Origin: Rubricoccus sp038746605
GTDB taxonomy: Bacteria > Bacteroidota > Rhodothermia > Rhodothermales > Rubricoccaceae
Direction: 5' to 3'
Assembly (NCBI GenBank): GCA_038746605.1
Contig: JBCDKM010000003.1
Span: 62,001 to 126,000, forward strand
Length of the DNA stretch: 64,000 bases
The notes under the pieces are model-generated. The model ran no database searches. It saw only the letters and a list, made by a program, of their open reading frames with translations, and had not been told where the DNA came from. Shown piece after piece: positions 33,980 to 41,495 of this stretch (positions are counted from its first letter, which is position 1; each line of letters opens with the position of its first letter). Made by a program: the position numbers and the translations under genes.

Positions 33980-35101
33980 CTACCGCACGACGGCGAGCCG
34001 CCGCACCGCCTCCACGCCCGCGCCCGAGACCCGCACCGCGTACACGCCCGGCGCCCAGTTCGCCGTTGCGATCTCGACCGACTGGCGACCCGCACTGAGC
34101 ACGCGTTCCCGTCGCCAGAACTCCCGGCCGGTCGCGTCGAACACCGCGACCGTGACCGTGCCGGGCGTGGCGAGCGTCACCGCGAGCGCGGCGGGCATGC
34201 CTGCCCGGACCGGGCTCGGGTAGGCCTCGGAGACGGCGGCGGCCCCGGGCTCCGGCTCGCTCGCCACCGGGATTACGCCGTAGGCCCGGATCACGTCGTT
34301 CGTTCGGTCGGCGACGAGCACGCGCCCGTCCGAGAGGTACGCCAGCCCGCCGATGGTGCCGAGGCCCTCCTCGGCGAACACGCCGAGGTACTCTCCACTG
34401 GCGGAGAGGACGCCGACGGCGAGCGTGCCGTTGGTGCTCGGCGCGCTGAGCCCCGAGACGAGGATGCGTCCGTCAGGGAGTTCGAGGAGGTCGACGCCGC
34501 GGCTGATATCGGTGCTGAAGGGGCCGAGCGGGGTGCCGTCCGGGGCGTAGGCCTGCACGCCGACGGAGCCGTCGAGGTACGAGACGAGGACGCGGCCGTC
34601 CGGGAGTTGGGCGAGGGAGAGCGGCTGCGAGCTCGCGTTCTGGACGCGGACGAAAGGGCGGAGCGGGGTGCCGTCGGGCTCGAAGGCGGAGACGCGTCCG
34701 TTCTGATCAAACCCCCGGACCTCGGCGACGAGGATGCGGCCGTCGGTGAGTTCGACGGCCGCGGCGGGGCCGTCCAGATCAGCGATGAGCGTGCCGAGAG
34801 AGGTCCCGTCGGATGCGAAGGCGCGGAGGTCGTCCCCGTCGGTGACGAGGACGCGGCCATCCGAGAGCTGAACGAGCGGCTGGCTGAGGCTCGCGGGGTT
34901 GAACGGGCCGAGTGGGGCGCCATCGGCAGTGAAGGCAAAGACCTGCCCTGGCCCGTCAACGAGGACGCGGTCGTCGGTGAGGGCGAGGATCGCCTCTGGA
35001 CGGTCGACCTCGGCGAAGGTGCCGAGCGGGGTCTGCGCCGCCGCCGCGCGCGCGAGGAGCACGGCGACGAGCAGCCCAGTGGCGGAGAAGGCGTGTTTCA
35101 T
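33980..35101 (-). CDS. Secreted six-bladed beta-propeller protein with sorting tail
   Basis: The product is 373 aa from Met at 35101 (MKHAFSATGLLVAVLLARAAA-AQ). Six repeats of about 45 residues share a pattern ...LxDGRVLV...AxxxDGTPLGPF (for example LVQLSDGRVLVTDGDDLRAF, LLELPDGRILVSG, GLAYLSDGRVLVADRTND), which suggests a six-bladed NHL/SMP-30-like propeller. The C-terminus (EAYPSPVRAGMPA...VAVFDATGREFW...WAPGVYAVRVSG) is a type IX-like sorting domain. Its start overlaps the stop of the upstream 889-aa gene (ATGA), so the two are translationally coupled. Ligand unknown. Confidence 0.82.
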   Translation of the reverse strand: MKHAFSATGLLVAVLLARAAAAQTPLGTFAEVDRPEAILALTDDRVLVDGPGQVFAFTADGAPLGPFNPASLSQPLVQLSDGRVLVTDGDDLRAFASDGTSLGTLIADLDGPAAAVELTDGRILVAEVRGFDQNGRVSAFEPDGTPLRPFVRVQNASSQPLSLAQLPDGRVLVSYLDGSVGVQAYAPDGTPLGPFSTDISRGVDLLELPDGRILVSGLSAPSTNGTLAVGVLSASGEYLGVFAEEGLGTIGGLAYLSDGRVLVADRTNDVIRAYGVIPVASEPEPGAAAVSEAYPSPVRAGMPAALAVTLATPGTVTVAVFDATGREFWRRERVLSAGRQSVEIATANWAPGVYAVRVSGAGVEAVRRLAVVR

Positions 35102-37767
35102 CGCGCTTGGGAGTGAGGGCGTCCCTGAACGACGCCGTTGAGGATGGTGCCCGGTGCGAGGTCGAAGGTGCACGTGGCCATGTCGATGTTCCGCAGTTCC
35201 ACCGGCGGGTCGCCTGCGGGGTAGTCCGCGCGGTCGTAGCACGCCCACGCCGGGTCCGGCGCGCTCCCGCTCGGCCGCACCACAAAGTGCGTGTGCTGCG
35301 CTCCGTCCACCACCACGCCCGGCGCTTGAATCCGGACGTACGCCTGCGGCGCGTCCGCGCCTGGCCCTCGGATGTCGCGGAAGACGTGCCGCGCGCCCGT
35401 CTGGCTGGGATCCTTCACGTCGCGGTAGTACAGGATCGGGTGGTAGGCGTCGTTCGAGACCGCGAGGTCCGGCGCTGACGCCTCCGCGTCGAAGTTCGGC
35501 CTGTTCTTCGTCGTGTCTGGGGGCTGGCCGGTGTCGCCCTCCTTCGGGTTGTCGAACCAGAACGTCGTGGCGTCGGTCCCGCCCGCGTGGCCGATGAAGA
35601 CGCCGCCGTTGGCACAGTTCAGCACGCGCACCTCCTCGAAGGTGAGCGGCCCGCACTCGAACCCGCTCGTGCTCAGCCCCCGGTCGTCGATGTCGCGGAT
35701 GGTGAGTTCGCGGTACGAGGCCGGACCGAGCCTGTACCGGTGGCCCGCCTCCTGCCCGATTTTCATCGCACGCGTGCGCGACCCGACGATCTCGATGTCG
35801 TCCGCCTCGATCTCCTCCCAGTACTCCTCGGAGAACCGGGCGGTGGTGCCGAGTTGGAGGTCGGAGGCGAAGGAGCCCGCGAGGCCGATGGCGGCGTCCA
35901 GGCGGCCGTTGCTGCGCACGCGGAGGCCGTGGACGCGCGCGCGGTCGTCGCCGACGCCCTCGGAGGATCCGAAGGTGAGCCCGTTGCGGCCGTTTTGCTC
36001 CACCTCGCACTCGGAGAGCCGCGCGTTCTTGTTGGAGACGATGGCGAGCGCCTCGAACGTGACGGGGAGGTTGTCAGGAAGCTCGAACCCCGCGTTCATG
36101 CAGAGGACGCCGGTCGTCGGGTCAAGCCAGCCGATGGCTTTGGCGTAGGCGAGGTCGTTGTAGATCCGGCTTCCGATCTTGAAGACGTAGGTGGAGAGCG
36201 GGCGCCAGTCGTCGATGGACGCGGGCGTGGCGGGCTGGCCGCCTGCGTCTACGTTGGGGTCCACTTTGCCGTTGGGACCCGCGTAGTAGGGGTCCCCCTC
36301 CTGGGTCAGGAAGCCGATGGGCGCGAGACCTCCCTGGGGCTCCGTCGCGTTGGCGGCGTAGAGCGTCAGCGGGGCGTCTTTGGGGAGATCGCCGGGCCAG
36401 CCGCCGAACGCGGTGCCACCGGGGATCGAGATCGTGAAGCGGACCTCCTGGATCGGGTCCCGGTCGAGCTTGACCTGCCCCTCGCGGATGCCCGTGGCCT
36501 GGAACGGGTCATCGAACGTCTCGAAGGGCACACGGAAGCGGCGGCCCTGTTCGAGAGTCACGAGAGTTCGAAGTACGCCAGGCTGTTGGAGTTTCGCCCG
36601 GTCGATCTTGAGGCCGTCGTCGAAGCAGGCTGTGAAGCGGACGCCGGTGCACTCGAGGTTTTCGACGGCGCCGAACTCCGCGCCGTGGTGGGACTGTGGG
36701 GGCTGCCCGGTGAGCGAGAGCAGGTCGAAGGTGTCGAGCGTACCGTGGACCGTCAGGTTGCGGAGGAACGCTCCGTTCTGGGGTGTGGAACCATCCCGAC
36801 CGGTTGCTTCGATCATCGTGCCGAGTTCGCCGGGCATGATGCGGATCACACTCTGGCGCTCGTAGGCGAACCCCTTCTTCGTGATCAACCGCTCGTCCTG
36901 TCCTCGGATGCCGAGAGGATAGCCTGGGCCTTCGGGAATCGTGACGCCTACGCTCTCCGTGAGGCCTCGCGCAGGGTCCGCCTCACGGTGCGGGCGGACG
37001 TAGAACGCGCCCTGGAACGGAAGCTCGGGCAGCACCACAACCTTGTCATCGTTGAGGATGCGCTGGATCTCGTCGGTGGCGTCGTTGATGGTCTCCGGCG
37101 GCGGGACGACCGTGTAGTCCGCCCACACCGTCGTGCCTGCGGGGTGGCCCTCGTCGATCCAGAGCGCCCGCGTCACCGGACACACGCGCGCCCGGCCACC
37201 GGAGGGGCTCTCCAGGAGCCACTCCCCACCCGCGTTGACCTCCAGCGGAGAGGTCGGCGTGTACTCGTGGGGCGCCCCGTTCGGCGGTTCCACGCGGATC
37301 GTGAGGTCCACCAACCGCCCAACGTGCTGCAGGATGCCGTGTGCGATGAGTTGGTCCGCGATGTACGTGAGGTCCGGCCGGTCGTGGATACCGAAGTTGA
37401 GTCGGCGTTCGAAAATGGGATCGTCGGCCGCATCGATTTCCACACACTGGAACCAGTAGTTGGGCGGAGGGCGCTGCTGACTTGCGCCGCCGTCCGGGGC
37501 CTCGCCTTCGGCCCCGCCCGTTCCGCTCGGCGGCTGGTTGGCATCCCACTCCAGATCGTTGGCGTAGCGCCAGAGGCCGACTGCCCACCCTTTCCGCTTG
37601 TTGATCGCGTCCGCGTTACTGGAACCCACCCAGCGCGTGGAGACCTTGACGCGCTCGTTGAGATGAGAGACCGGTCCGGGATCCTGTGTGGCGAAGGCGA
37701 TAGAGAGGCACTCCTCGTCGGGGCCGAGGTCAGGGCAAGGAGGTCTAGGGTCTTTGTCAGTAGGCAT
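35098..37767 (-). CDS. 889-aa protein of unknown function, possible right-handed beta-helix
   Basis: The Met at 37767 (MPTDKDPRPPCPDLG) is the likely start; the open frame continues to 38169 but then lies over the ndk gene. There is no signal peptide. Residues about 225-300 (INDATDEIQRILNDDKVVVLPELPFQGAFYV) resemble the start of pectate-lyase-like parallel beta-helices. The later part has many short turns typical of such helices (NARLSECEVEQNGRNGLTFGSSEG, YRELTIRDIDDRGLSTSGFECGPLTFEEVRVLNCANGGVFIG). The fold call is inference and no catalytic motif is recognised. It is coupled to the secreted propeller gene by a 4-bp overlap, suggesting they act together despite different signals. Confidence 0.75.
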   Translation of the reverse strand: MPTDKDPRPPCPDLGPDEECLSIAFATQDPGPVSHLNERVKVSTRWVGSSNADAINKRKGWAVGLWRYANDLEWDANQPPSGTGGAEGEAPDGGASQQRPPPNYWFQCVEIDAADDPIFERRLNFGIHDRPDLTYIADQLIAHGILQHVGRLVDLTIRVEPPNGAPHEYTPTSPLEVNAGGEWLLESPSGGRARVCPVTRALWIDEGHPAGTTVWADYTVVPPPETINDATDEIQRILNDDKVVVLPELPFQGAFYVRPHREADPARGLTESVGVTIPEGPGYPLGIRGQDERLITKKGFAYERQSVIRIMPGELGTMIEATGRDGSTPQNGAFLRNLTVHGTLDTFDLLSLTGQPPQSHHGAEFGAVENLECTGVRFTACFDDGLKIDRAKLQQPGVLRTLVTLEQGRRFRVPFETFDDPFQATGIREGQVKLDRDPIQEVRFTISIPGGTAFGGWPGDLPKDAPLTLYAANATEPQGGLAPIGFLTQEGDPYYAGPNGKVDPNVDAGGQPATPASIDDWRPLSTYVFKIGSRIYNDLAYAKAIGWLDPTTGVLCMNAGFELPDNLPVTFEALAIVSNKNARLSECEVEQNGRNGLTFGSSEGVGDDRARVHGLRVRSNGRLDAAIGLAGSFASDLQLGTTARFSEEYWEEIEADDIEIVGSRTRAMKIGQEAGHRYRLGPASYRELTIRDIDDRGLSTSGFECGPLTFEEVRVLNCANGGVFIGHAGGTDATTFWFDNPKEGDTGQPPDTTKNRPNFDAEASAPDLAVSNDAYHPILYYRDVKDPSQTGARHVFRDIRGPGADAPQAYVRIQAPGVVVDGAQHTHFVVRPSGSAPDPAWACYDRADYPAGDPPVELRNIDMATCTFDLAPGTILNGVVQGRPHSQAR

Positions 37768-37887
37768 GGCAGCGTAGGGGAAGGTGCCCACTAGACACGC
37801 GAAGTCACCTGATCTAACACGTGGGCAAAGGAAAGCACCCTTCTCTTCCAGCAATACACCGTTGGAATAGCCATAGGCCCCGTGCGT

Positions 37888-37920
37888 AAAAAAGCCGAGG
37901 CTCCTACGGGAGCCTCGGCT
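37888..37920 (-). terminator. Rho-independent terminator of ndk
   Basis: Perfect 12-bp arms (37893-37904 and 37909-37920) close on a TACG loop. On the minus strand the hairpin is followed by six Ts (the A run at 37888-37893). The arms contain the same GCCGAGG/CCTCGGC words as the dispersed palindromes. Confidence 0.85.
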
Positions 37921-37928
37921 GGGTCGGT

Positions 37929-37963
37929 CCGCCTCGGCAGGTCCCGCGTGGGACCCGAGGCGG
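37929..37963. repeat. Palindrome element 12
   Basis: Arms CCGCCTCGG and CCGAGGCGG with a perfect inner GTCCC/GGGAC stem, 13 bp beyond the ndk stop, followed by the T-tailed ndk terminator. Confidence 0.85.
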
Positions 37964-37976
37964 GCAGAGCAGGCGC

Positions 37977-38417
37977 TTACGCGTCGATCACGTCGGCGCC
38001 GTTCTGGACAATCTCGCTCTCCGGGAAGAAGTAGCGGCCCTCCTTGACGCCGTTGGCGGCGGAGTCCGAGCCGTGCACGGCGTTCTCGCCCATGCTCGTC
38101 GCGAACTGCTTGCGGATGGTGCCCTCGGCGGCCTCGGCCGGGTTCGTCGCGCCGATGACCTCGCGCCATTTGGCGACGGCGTCCTCGCGCTCCAGCACGA
38201 GCGGGATGCAGGGGCCGCTCGACATGAACTCCGTGAGCTCGCCGAAGAACGGGCGCTCCGAGTGGACAGCGTAGAAGCCCTCGGCCTGGGCCTGGGTCAG
38301 CGTGACGAGTTTCATCGCGCGGACGGCGAAGCCCTCGGCGAGGATGCGGTCGAGGATCTTGCCCGCGTGGCCGCCAGCGACGGCATCGGGCTTGATGATG
38401 GCGAGCGTGCGCTCCAT
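37977..38417 (-). CDS. ndk: Nucleoside diphosphate kinase
   Basis: The product is 146 aa from Met at 38417 (MERTLAIIKPDAV). Phosphorylated His115 lies in NAVHGSDS, and the C-terminal EGRYFFPESEI is conserved. It transfers phosphate between nucleoside tri- and diphosphates. A single gene with its own strong terminator, divergent from the LacI regulator across 290 bp. Confidence 0.96.
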   Translation of the reverse strand: MERTLAIIKPDAVAGGHAGKILDRILAEGFAVRAMKLVTLTQAQAEGFYAVHSERPFFGELTEFMSSGPCIPLVLEREDAVAKWREVIGATNPAEAAEGTIRKQFATSMGENAVHGSDSAANGVKEGRYFFPESEIVQNGADVIDA

Positions 38418-38523
38418 GTCAGATCGGGTTGGGTTCTTGGGAAGGCTGGCAATCAACCGCTTGCGCAGGGCGCGAAGCCGCGAAGAGGCGGTGAGAAGGC
38501 GCGAGGTCTCCGCCTACCCCAGC

Positions 38524-38543
38524 CCACCTCGGCGCCGAGGCGG
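38524..38543. repeat. Palindrome element 13
   Basis: Arms CCACCTCGG and CCGAGGCGG (one mismatch) around CG. It lies in the divergent ndk-lacI gap, one of few copies placed upstream of genes. Confidence 0.75.
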
Positions 38544-38613
38544 GAAGGGCTGGAGGCCAGGGGCTCTGTCTCTGGCCTCAGAAAGGGCATCAGGGTATCC
38601 CCTATGGGGTGGC

Positions 38614-38643
38614 TTGACGTTCGGGGCCCGCACGCGCTATCAT
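38614..38643 (+). promoter_or_regulatory. Promoter of the maltodextrin locus
   Basis: TTGACG (38614-38619), an 18-bp spacer and TATCAT (38638-38643) make the best sigma-70-like promoter in the window. The expected start point, about 38650, is just before the operator-like palindrome. Confidence 0.6.
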
Positions 38644-38654
38644 GCGTGTCGTGT

Positions 38655-38675
38655 AAGCGCTTTCGCAAAGCGCTT
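38655..38675 (+). promoter_or_regulatory. LacI-family operator
   Basis: A perfect 9-bp inverted repeat, arms AAGCGCTTT and AAAGCGCTT around CGC. Size and symmetry fit LacI-family operators. It lies 12 bp after the -10 element and 32 bp before the regulator's start codon, so the regulator probably represses its own operon. I see no second copy in the window. Confidence 0.7.
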
Positions 38676-38707
38676 CCATCCTGGCTTCCCCGACTGCGTA
38701 TCGCGCT

Positions 38708-39739
38708 TTGAGCGTCACCATCTACGACATCGCCGAGCAGGCCCGCGTCTCCATCGCGACGGTCTCGCGCGTCTTCAACGAGCACCCCCGGGTCTCGGAG
38801 GCGACGCGGCGGCGTGTCTTCCGTGTCGCAGACGAGTTGGGGTACGAGCCGCACGCGAGCGCGCAGAGCCTCGCGCGGAAGAACACCCAGATTGTCTCGG
38901 CTGTGGTGCCGATGATGACCTCCTTCTTCTTCATGGAGGTCCTTCGCGGTCTCCAAGACCGCCTCGACGAAAGCGACCACGACCTGCTCGTCTACGCAGC
39001 GCGCACTCTGGACCGCGTGGACGGCCAACTCGCGCGCGCGCTCCAGCGCGGTCGCGCCGATGGAATGCTCCTCGCCTCGACGCCCATCACGGCCAGCCGG
39101 GCGCGTCGGCTCTCCGCGAGCCGTCGCCCCATCGTGCTCGTGGACTCGTACCACGAGGACTTCGACTCTGTCACCATCGACAACATGCGCGGCGGCGCCG
39201 AGGCCGTGCGGCACCTCCTCTCGCGAGGCCACGAGCGAATCGGGTTCTTGTTGCCACTGGCAGAGTCTGTGCCCGGCCAGGACCGCTTCGCGGGCGTCCA
39301 GCAAGCGCTCTGCGAGGCAGGCCGCGATCTCGACCCGCGCTACGTCGTTCGCGCCGAATGGGACGTGGAGATGCACGGCTTCACCCGCTACGCCGGGTAC
39401 CGCGCGATGCAGCAGCTCCTCGCGCTCCCCGAGGCGGACCGCCCCACAGCTGTCTTCGCCTTTGCGGACGTGATGGCACTGGGCGCCCTCCGTGCTGCTC
39501 GCGAGGCAGGATTGAGCGTCCCCGGCGACCTCGACATGATCGGTTTTGACGACATCGAGTCCAGCGCCTTCGTTGGGCTGACCACCTTCCGCCAGCCGAT
39601 GGTCGAGATGGGCACCCTCGCGACAGAGCTGCTCCTCCGCCGGATGCGCGAGCCTGACACCGCGCCCTCGCACACCGTCTTCGCCCCCCGCCTGATCGTC
39701 CGCGAGACGACCGGCGCCGAGGCCACCGCGCTCGCATGA
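38708..39739 (+). CDS. LacI-family transcriptional regulator of the maltodextrin locus
   Basis: The product is 343 aa and starts with TTG. The helix-turn-helix is TIYDIAEQARVSIATVSRVFN, with hinge helix PHASAQSLAR. The sugar-binding core has the usual type 1 periplasmic-binding fold (IVSAVVPMMTSFFFMEVLRGLQ, VDSYHEDFDSVTIDN, VFAFADVMALGALRAAREAG, PGDLDMIGFDD). Genes downstream suggest that maltodextrins are the inducer. Its stop overlaps the next start (ATGA), so regulator and transport genes share a transcript. Confidence 0.92.
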   Translation: MSVTIYDIAEQARVSIATVSRVFNEHPRVSEATRRRVFRVADELGYEPHASAQSLARKNTQIVSAVVPMMTSFFFMEVLRGLQDRLDESDHDLLVYAARTLDRVDGQLARALQRGRADGMLLASTPITASRARRLSASRRPIVLVDSYHEDFDSVTIDNMRGGAEAVRHLLSRGHERIGFLLPLAESVPGQDRFAGVQQALCEAGRDLDPRYVVRAEWDVEMHGFTRYAGYRAMQQLLALPEADRPTAVFAFADVMALGALRAAREAGLSVPGDLDMIGFDDIESSAFVGLTTFRQPMVEMGTLATELLLRRMREPDTAPSHTVFAPRLIVRETTGAEATALA

Positions 39740-41478
39740 TCCGCCGCCTCCCCCTGTTCCTCCTCACTGGGCTCGTCGCGCTCGCGACGGTCGGCCTCGG
39801 GGGATGTACGGGCGAAGGCGCCGAGGCGGACGGGGGCGCGATCGTCGCGACGGTGGGCGACGGCGCGATTACGGCCGAGGCCTTCGCAGACGCCTACGCG
39901 CAGACCATCCTTCGAGCGGGTACCGACGGGCCTGGCGCAGCCGAGGCCGTCCTCAACACGCTCATCCACCGCGAACTCCTCATCGAGGCGGCTCAGGACG
40001 ATGGGTTGACGAACACGCCCGAGTTCCAGGCCGCGCGCGATCTCGCGGAGACGAAAGCCCTCGTGGATCTCTACACCGCCCGCGAGATGGCGGACGAGCT
40101 GCAAGTCACTGAGGCGGATCTGCGCGAGGCGTTCGTGCAGATGAACACGACCTACGAGGCGCGCCACCTCTACGCCCGCGACCGCGAGGCCGCCGAGCGC
40201 CTTCGCGAGCGTCTTCAGTCCGGCGAGACCTTCGAGGCCCTCGCCCGCGAGACCTTCGCGGACCCCGAGCTTCGTGAGAGTGGCGGTAGCCTCGGTGCCT
40301 TCGGCCACGACGAGATGGACCCCGCTTTCGAGCGCGCCGCCTTCCGCACACCGGTCGGCGAAGTCTCCGAGCCCGTCCGCACGGCCACCGGCTACAGCGT
40401 CCTCCGCGTGGACGCTCGCGCGACGCGCCCGCTCCTCACGGAGGCGGAGTTCGACCGTCGCCGCGACAACCTGCGCCGCTACGTCGGCAAGCGGAAGAAG
40501 ACGGAGGCTCGGTTCGCGATCAGTCGCGCCGCCCTGGACGACCTCGACCCGCAGGTCGAAGACGCGGCTTTTGACCGTCTTGTCGCCTTTGCCACTGGCC
40601 GTGAAGCGCCGCTTGACGGGGAGGCACTCACCGACTGGCGTCGTCAGCCTCTCGTTCGCTTCAACTCGGATGCACTGGACGGCGTCTGGACCGTCGGTGA
40701 CGTCGAGGACCGCGCGGCCTCCATGACGGAGCGTCAGCGCGCCGCCGTGCAGGACGCCGCGTCTCTCCGCGAGTTCATCGAGGGCCTCCTCGTGCGCGAG
40801 GAACTCGCCGCCCGCGCCCGTGCCGATGGCCTGACGGACGACGCCCGCTTCCGTCAGATCGTCCAGATTCAGACCGAGGACTGGGTTTTCGCTGAGGCCA
40901 AACGCCAGCTCCGCACCAGCGTCGAGGTCCCCGCCGATTCCGCGTTCGGTCACTACCGCGCCAACCCCGACGCTTACGTGTGGCCCGAGCGTGTCCGTGC
41001 TCGTGAGATCCTCGTCGGCACGCGTGCCGAGGCGGACCGGCTCGCCGCGAGGCTCCGCGGTGGCGCCGACTTCGCCGCGCTCGCGCGAGAGCACTCCCTC
41101 CGCCTCGGGGCCGCTACCGCCGAGGGCGACCTTGGCCTCGTGACCCGTGCCCAGGTGGGGCGCCTCGCGGATCCCCTCTTCTCCGCCTCGCCTGGCGACA
41201 TCGTCGGACCGGTGGAGGTAGAGGGCCGCTACGCGCTGCTGCTTCGTGGTGAGACGACCGCCCCACAGCCGATGACGTTCGCCGAGGCTCGTGCTCAGAT
41301 CGAGGCCGACCTCGACCAGACCTTTGCCCAGGTCCGTCTCGCCGAGACCGTCGCGGCCCTCCGCGACCGCTACCCCGTCGAGATCCGCCAGGACGTGCTG
41401 GATCGCGTTCTCGGTGCCCTCCGCACGCCTCAGGCGACAGCCTCCCGCCCAGGCGCTTCCTCCCCCGACCGCTCGTGA
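39736..41478 (+). CDS. SurA/PrsA-like peptidyl-prolyl isomerase lipoprotein
   Basis: The product is 580 aa with lipobox LGGC (Cys24). A SurA-type N-domain (AIVATVGDGAITAEAFADAY...LIHRELLIEAAQDDGL) is followed by a parvulin domain at about 130-230 (YEARHLYARDREAAERL...GGSLGAFGHDEMDPAFERAAF) and another at about 405-510 (VRAREILVGTRAEADRLAARL...GDLGLVTRAQVGRLADPLF). Such proteins chaperone outer-membrane proteins in the periplasm. It overlaps lacI by 4 bp and its stop abuts the TonB receptor, implying a chaperone made together with its client; that is inference. Confidence 0.88.
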   Translation: MIRRLPLFLLTGLVALATVGLGGCTGEGAEADGGAIVATVGDGAITAEAFADAYAQTILRAGTDGPGAAEAVLNTLIHRELLIEAAQDDGLTNTPEFQAARDLAETKALVDLYTAREMADELQVTEADLREAFVQMNTTYEARHLYARDREAAERLRERLQSGETFEALARETFADPELRESGGSLGAFGHDEMDPAFERAAFRTPVGEVSEPVRTATGYSVLRVDARATRPLLTEAEFDRRRDNLRRYVGKRKKTEARFAISRAALDDLDPQVEDAAFDRLVAFATGREAPLDGEALTDWRRQPLVRFNSDALDGVWTVGDVEDRAASMTERQRAAVQDAASLREFIEGLLVREELAARARADGLTDDARFRQIVQIQTEDWVFAEAKRQLRTSVEVPADSAFGHYRANPDAYVWPERVRAREILVGTRAEADRLAARLRGGADFAALAREHSLRLGAATAEGDLGLVTRAQVGRLADPLFSASPGDIVGPVEVEGRYALLLRGETTAPQPMTFAEARAQIEADLDQTFAQVRLAETVAALRDRYPVEIRQDVLDRVLGALRTPQATASRPGASSPDRS

Positions 41479-41495
41479 GCCCTTCCTGCTCTCTC

